This document shows, piece by piece, positions 8,020 to 11,085 of a stretch of DNA of 11,085 nucleotides. This DNA is from an uncultured Oscillospiraceae bacterium (GTDB taxonomy: Bacteria; Bacillota; Clostridia; Oscillospirales; Oscillospiraceae). Under the pieces are notes generated by a model, which was not told where the DNA came from, made no database searches, and saw only the letters and a list, made by a program, of their open reading frames with translations. Position 1 is the first letter of the stretch. Each line of letters starts with the position of its first letter. The stretch covers positions 1 to 11,085 of the forward strand of contig CAKTKV010000040.1 in the NCBI GenBank assembly GCA_934572355.1, written 5' to 3'. The position numbers and the translations under genes are program-made.

Positions 8020-8055
8020 AAAAAAGGATGCGCGGGAAAACTTTCCGGCGCATCC
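8020..8055 (-). terminator. intrinsic terminator of the Big_3 surface-protein gene
   Basis: On the minus strand GGATGCGC pairs with GCGCATCC (8 bp). After a C-C mismatch, inner GGAA pairs with TTCC around a short loop, and six T residues follow (8020-8025). It begins 15 bases after the gene's stop codon. Confidence 0.9.
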
Positions 8056-8070
8056 TTTACAGATACATCA

Positions 8071-9669
8071 TCAATGTCTGCCGCGATCCTGCCTGTTCTT
8101 GCCCGTGAACATGGACAGGAAGTCGACATTGCCCTTCTTCTGGAGCACGTAGACGCAGCCCGCGAGCCCTGCCAAGGCCAGCACCGCAACTATGAGCCCG
8201 ACCTTTACGACCGCACTTACGGAGTTGCTGCTGCTGTCATGGCGGCCTGCCGTGGGGCTGGACGATACCGCGCCGGGGCTGACGGACGGAGACGCGGAGA
8301 CCGCAGGCGAAGCCGACGGCGTGGGTGTAGGCGTCGGCGAGGGGCTGGGCGACGCTGCCTTGACGGTCACGTCAAAGGTGCAGGTGTACTGCCCGTATAC
8401 GACCGTCACGGTCTGCGTACCGGCAGTCGTGAGCACCTTGGGGGTGCAGGTGAAGCCGGAGGTAATTTCGTTCGTGCCCTTATTGGTGACGACGCGGAGG
8501 GTGAGCCCTGTGCTGTCGAGCCTGTCACCGACGGTGTACTCGATCTTCGTCGGACGCGCCGCCACGGTCACAGTCTGGACGACCTCTTTTTCCTCCTCGA
8601 CCTTTACCGTGAAGGTGCAGGTCTTACCGGCGTAGCTAACGGTTATGGTCTGGCTGCCGGCGGTGTTCAGCACCGTGGGCGAGCAGTCAAGCCCGGTGGA
8701 AATGTCATAGTGGGAGTTACCGGCGTAGGCGCGGATGGAAAGCCCCTCGGTCTCGAGGTTGTCGCCGACCTTGTACTGGGTCTTCTTCGGCAGGGTGACA
8801 ACGCCGATGCCGTCAACGACGGCTTCCTTGTTTTCCACCGTTACGTAGAAGTAGCACATCGCGCCGCCATAGCGTATAGTCACGGTCTGCGTCCCGGCCT
8901 CATTAAAAACGTTGGGTTCGCCCGTGTAGCCCTGGGAGACGATCTCGCTGCTGCCGTTGTCGTAATTGACCTGAAGGCGCATGCCGCTGAGGTTGAGCGC
9001 GTCGCCTACCTGATACCGCGTCGTCGAGGGCATGCCGTCAATGGAGATGGACACGACCCTTGGCGTTGCCACGGTGACGATCATCGGCTCGCTCATCGCG
9101 CTGACGGAAAGACCGTTGTTCGTGTTCGTGACGCTGCAGGTGTAGTATGTAGTACCGTCAGCGGAGGTATCGGGGGAGTAGACCGGGTCGGTCGCGCCGT
9201 TTATGGGAATGCTCGTGAAGCCGACGCCGGTGTACCACTGATAGCTTAGGCTGCCGCCGTCCGTTGTCGATGCGCTGACGGAGAGCAGAACGCTGCTGCC
9301 GGGCGCGCAGTTAACGTCCTGGCAGGTCTGGATGCTCGGCAGAGCGGGAGTAAGGTCTATCGAGCAGTTTATGGTGTAGCTCTCGGCGCCGCTGACCTGG
9401 ATGGAGAAAGCATACTCTCCTGCCGCGATCGGAGCCCCGCCGAGGAGCAGGCGGCGAGTGCCGCCGTTGAAGTCGTCGACCAGTGTGCAGCCCGTGGGCA
9501 GATCGAGAGAGACGACCTGCGCCCCGGCGTCGACATTGCTTATATAGCAGTTGAGAGTTTCACCGGCGGTGTAGCTTCCGAGGGGGACGAACTCTTCGGC
9601 GTAAGCGCAGGGGAGAACCGAAAAGACGGCCAGCAGAGCAAAGGCCAGCGAAGTCAGAAGTTTTTTCAT
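8071..9669 (-). CDS. secreted, membrane-anchored surface protein with Ig-like and three Big_3 domains
   Basis: This 532-residue protein begins with a signal peptide (KKLLTSLAFALLAVFSVLP, probable cleavage after CAYA, residue 24). An unassigned beta-rich N-terminal domain (about 25-107) is followed by an Ig-like domain (about 110-200, with LSYQWY and TTYYTCSV). Three tandem bacterial Ig-like modules of Big_3 type come next (about 204-280, 284-358 and 364-437), each with Y-x-VGD near its start and AGxQT-V-T near its end. A Ser/Thr/Pro linker (about 438-485, PSPSPTPTPTPS) leads to one membrane helix (about 489-509) and a short basic tail. There is no LPXTG motif, so it is membrane- rather than sortase-anchored. 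Domains 2 and 3 each have a cysteine pair (329/351, 408/430); domain 1 keeps only C272. Big_3 modules act as stalks or adhesive/carbohydrate-contact units; the ligand is unknown. The start is ATG 9667-9669, preceded by AAAGGA at rather long spacing. Confidence 0.88.
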   Translation of the reverse strand: MKKLLTSLAFALLAVFSVLPCAYAEEFVPLGSYTAGETLNCYISNVDAGAQVVSLDLPTGCTLVDDFNGGTRRLLLGGAPIAAGEYAFSIQVSGAESYTINCSIDLTPALPSIQTCQDVNCAPGSSVLLSVSASTTDGGSLSYQWYTGVGFTSIPINGATDPVYSPDTSADGTTYYTCSVTNTNNGLSVSAMSEPMIVTVATPRVVSISIDGMPSTTRYQVGDALNLSGMRLQVNYDNGSSEIVSQGYTGEPNVFNEAGTQTVTIRYGGAMCYFYVTVENKEAVVDGIGVVTLPKKTQYKVGDNLETEGLSIRAYAGNSHYDISTGLDCSPTVLNTAGSQTITVSYAGKTCTFTVKVEEEKEVVQTVTVAARPTKIEYTVGDRLDSTGLTLRVVTNKGTNEITSGFTCTPKVLTTAGTQTVTVVYGQYTCTFDVTVKAASPSPSPTPTPTPSASPAVSASPSVSPGAVSSSPTAGRHDSSSNSVSAVVKVGLIVAVLALAGLAGCVYVLQKKGNVDFLSMFTGKNRQDRGRH

Positions 9670-9732
9670 AGTCAGAAGCAGATCCTTTCAAACACAAACA
9701 CAAGACCTAAATCATGTTCATATTCAGAGAGC

Positions 9733-9761
9733 ATAATGGCACAAAATCGGTCTTTTGTCAA
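9733..9761 (-). promoter_or_regulatory. promoter of the Big_3 surface-protein gene
   Basis: On the minus strand a perfect TTGACA (9756-9761) and CATTAT (9733-9738) are separated by 17 bases. The predicted start is near 9726, giving a leader of about 57 bases. Confidence 0.8.
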
Positions 9762-9785
9762 CATGGTAGATGTTAATTATATTCC

Positions 9786-9817
9786 GTTCCTGGGAGATAC
9801 CGGAAAATCCCAGGAAC
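9786..9817. repeat. 10-bp perfect inverted repeat, candidate operator
   Basis: GTTCCTGGGA (9786-9795) and TCCCAGGAAC (9808-9817) are exact inverted repeats with a 12-base spacer. They lie between the two divergent promoters, 24 bases upstream of the surface-protein -35 and 11 bases upstream of the GH13 -35. No gene ends here, and no T-run follows on either strand, so a regulator-binding site is more likely than a terminator. Confidence 0.7.
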
Positions 9818-9828
9818 AAATATATTTG

Positions 9829-9857
9829 TTGAGAACGGGCTTTATATGTGCTAATAT
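9829..9857 (+). promoter_or_regulatory. promoter of the GH13 glucosidase gene
   Basis: TTGAGA (9829-9834) and TAATAT (9852-9857) are 17 bases apart, with TGC directly before the -10 (extended -10 form). The predicted start is near 9864, leaving a leader of about 50 bases. Confidence 0.78.
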
Positions 9858-9864
9858 ATAAAGC
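9839..9864. repeat. 9-bp inverted repeat spanning the GH13 -10 region, candidate operator
   Basis: GCTTTATAT (9839-9847) and ATATAAAGC (9856-9864) are exact inverted repeats with an 8-base spacer. They cover the spacer, the -10 and the predicted start, a typical repressor-site position. AT-rich arms make a chance match somewhat easier. Confidence 0.6.
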
Positions 9865-9881
9865 ACCAGAGAGTATATCGA

Positions 9882-9898
9882 CCGACCGCGCGGGTCGG
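9882..9898 (+). other. small GC hairpin before the GH13 ribosome binding site
   Basis: CCGACC (9882-9887) pairs with GGTCGG (9893-9898) in the leader, two bases before the GGAGG-containing site at 9901-9909. It is short; a role in translation or mRNA stability is possible but unproven. Confidence 0.35.
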
Positions 9899-9913
9899 CG
9901 GAGGAGGGGTATT

Positions 9914-11085
9914 ATGGCTTTTACGCCGTGGTATAAGGAGATGTCCGTGTATCATATCTGGCCGCGCAGCTTCTGCGACGGAAACGGCGACGGCATCGGA
10001 GATCTGTGGGGTGTGCTGTCGAAGCTGGATTATATAAAGAGCCTGAACGTGGACGCGATCTGGTTCTCACCCCTGTACCCCTCGCCGAACGCCGATTATG
10101 GGTACGACATTTCCGATTATATGAACATCCATCCGGACTACGGTAATCTTGACGTGTTCCGTCAGGTGCTCGACGGCGCGCATGAGCGCGGCCTGCGGGT
10201 GTTCATGGATCTTGTCGTGAACCACAGCTCGGATGAGCACCCGTGGTTCAAGGAGAGCCGCAAGTCCAAGGACAGCCCTTACCATGATTATTATTTCTGG
10301 CGTCCCGGCCGCCGCGGCGGGATAAACGGGAAAAAGCTCCTGCCGCCCAATAACTGGACGAGCCTCTTCGAAGGCGGCGCATGGGAGTATGACAGTAGCT
10401 TAGACGAATTTTATCTGCATTTGTTCGCAAAAAAACAGCCGGATCTCAATATGGATAATCCCGCCGTACGCGAGGAGGTCAAAAAGATCCTGCGCTTCTG
10501 GCTGGATATGGGTGTCGACGGCTTCCGTGAGGACGTTATCACCTTCGTCTCCAAGGCTCCCGGCCTGCCGGATGCGTATCCGAAGCTCCCCGCGGCAAAC
10601 GGCATGAAGTATTACTCCAACCGTCCGGAGGTACACGCCTACCTCAAGGAATTCAAGCGTGACGTGTTCAGTAATTATGACTGCTTTGTCGTCGGCGAAA
10701 GCCCGATGACCACGGCGGATGTCGCGCTCAGCTATGTCACCGAGGGGCCGGAGCACGTGCTCGATGAGATGATCGCCTTCTCGCACATGGAGGCGGACTG
10801 CTTTTATAACGAAGTCCTCCCCAGCAAATTCAATCTCGTGAAGATGAAAAAGGCCTTCACCGATTGGCAGCTCAAGCTCGAAGGGCGCGGCTGGAACGCT
10901 CTGTATATCGAGAACCATGACCATCCGCGCATCATCAGCCGCTACGGCAGCGAGAAGTACCACGACGAGAGCGGGAAGATGCTCGCCGCCATGTACATTC
11001 TCCAGCGCGGCACGCCCTTTATCTATCAGGGGCAGGAGATCGGCATGACGAATATCGCCCTGCCGCGGCTCGATATGTATAAGGA
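9914..11085 (+). CDS. GH13 alpha-glucosidase, probably oligo-1,6-glucosidase type (3' end missing)
   Basis: The first 390 residues are present; the gene runs off the right edge, and the family is usually about 530-570 residues. It is a cytosolic glycosidase (no signal peptide) of the GH13_31-like group that trims short alpha-glucans. The calcium-loop DGNGDGIGDL is at 22-31, region I DLVVNHSS at 99-106 and region II GVDGFREDVI at 200-209, with nucleophile D207. The acid/base is E262 in VVGES, region IV is ENHD with D336, and RGTPFIYQGQEIGM spans 365-378. Valine directly after the nucleophile (V208) is the residue reported to go with alpha-1,6 activity in oligo-1,6-glucosidases, against threonine in alpha-1,4 enzymes. 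Trehalose-6-phosphate hydrolase is an alternative. FREDV has E where M or L is common. The ATG at 9914 follows GGAGGAGGGG. It is divergent from the surface-protein gene, with candidate operators between. Confidence 0.93.
   Translation, partial: MAFTPWYKEMSVYHIWPRSFCDGNGDGIGDLWGVLSKLDYIKSLNVDAIWFSPLYPSPNADYGYDISDYMNIHPDYGNLDVFRQVLDGAHERGLRVFMDLVVNHSSDEHPWFKESRKSKDSPYHDYYFWRPGRRGGINGKKLLPPNNWTSLFEGGAWEYDSSLDEFYLHLFAKKQPDLNMDNPAVREEVKKILRFWLDMGVDGFREDVITFVSKAPGLPDAYPKLPAANGMKYYSNRPEVHAYLKEFKRDVFSNYDCFVVGESPMTTADVALSYVTEGPEHVLDEMIAFSHMEADCFYNEVLPSKFNLVKMKKAFTDWQLKLEGRGWNALYIENHDHPRIISRYGSEKYHDESGKMLAAMYILQRGTPFIYQGQEIGMTNIALPRLDMYK

Noticed and set aside
8250..8360. Repeat array or CRISPR-like pattern in the Pro/Ser/Thr-coding stretch
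   Set aside because: Degenerate codons of a PSPTPT linker; no conserved repeat-spacer structure.
7939..9249. 436-residue open frame on the plus strand across the Big_3 gene
   Set aside because: Arg/Gly-rich low-complexity translation antisense to a well-supported gene with signal peptide and repeats.
9600..9669. Lipoprotein signal on the Big_3 protein
   Set aside because: SVLPC has proline before the cysteine, which does not fit a lipobox; AYA followed by EE is a better signal peptidase I site.

Overview
The window reads like a chromosomal segment of a GC-rich, gut-type Clostridia (Oscillospiraceae/Ruminococcaceae-like). The grounds are the gene families (a DUF711/UPF0210 protein, a YtvI-like AI-2E permease, a free-standing aspartokinase, Big_3 surface modules, a GH13 oligo-glucosidase), strong GGAGG-type ribosome binding sites, sigma-A-type promoters with 17-base spacers, and short hairpin-plus-T-run terminators. 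The taxonomic call is inference. I see no transposase, integrase, CRISPR array, phage gene, tRNA or rRNA.

Layout. Positions 1-2955 (+) hold the 3' end of a DUF711/UPF0210 gene, a 590-residue polytopic membrane protein resembling GT-C glycosyltransferases, and a diacylglycerol-kinase-family lipid kinase. They are packed 36 and 21 bases apart and probably form one transcript. A 137-base gap carries a strong promoter and a terminator-like hairpin, followed by asnS (3093-4487, +), asparaginyl-tRNA synthetase. A perfect terminator separates asnS from a convergent AI-2E/YtvI-type permease gene (4532-5602, -). That gene is divergent from a short aspartokinase (5759-6724, +), which has only one recognisable ACT-like module. 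Converging on it is an unrecognised polytopic membrane protein (6773-7960, -) whose coding sequence contains a perfect 32-bp palindrome. Upstream, on the same strand, is a secreted, membrane-anchored Ig-like (Big_3) surface protein (8071-9669, -). A 244-base divergent control region with two promoters and two inverted repeats leads to a GH13 alpha-glucosidase (9914 to the right edge, +, incomplete).

How the genes relate. The left cluster combines two membrane/envelope functions (a putative lipid-linked-sugar glycosyltransferase and a lipid kinase) with a DUF711 protein. asnS and lysC are housekeeping genes with their own control regions. The divergent Big_3 protein and GH13 enzyme could be co-regulated through the inverted repeats between them, which would link a cell-surface protein with oligosaccharide breakdown; this is inference. 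No complete new system stands out. The most unusual items are the 32-bp in-frame palindrome, the double inverted-repeat control region, the hairpin placed at the predicted asnS transcription start, and the shortened aspartokinase.
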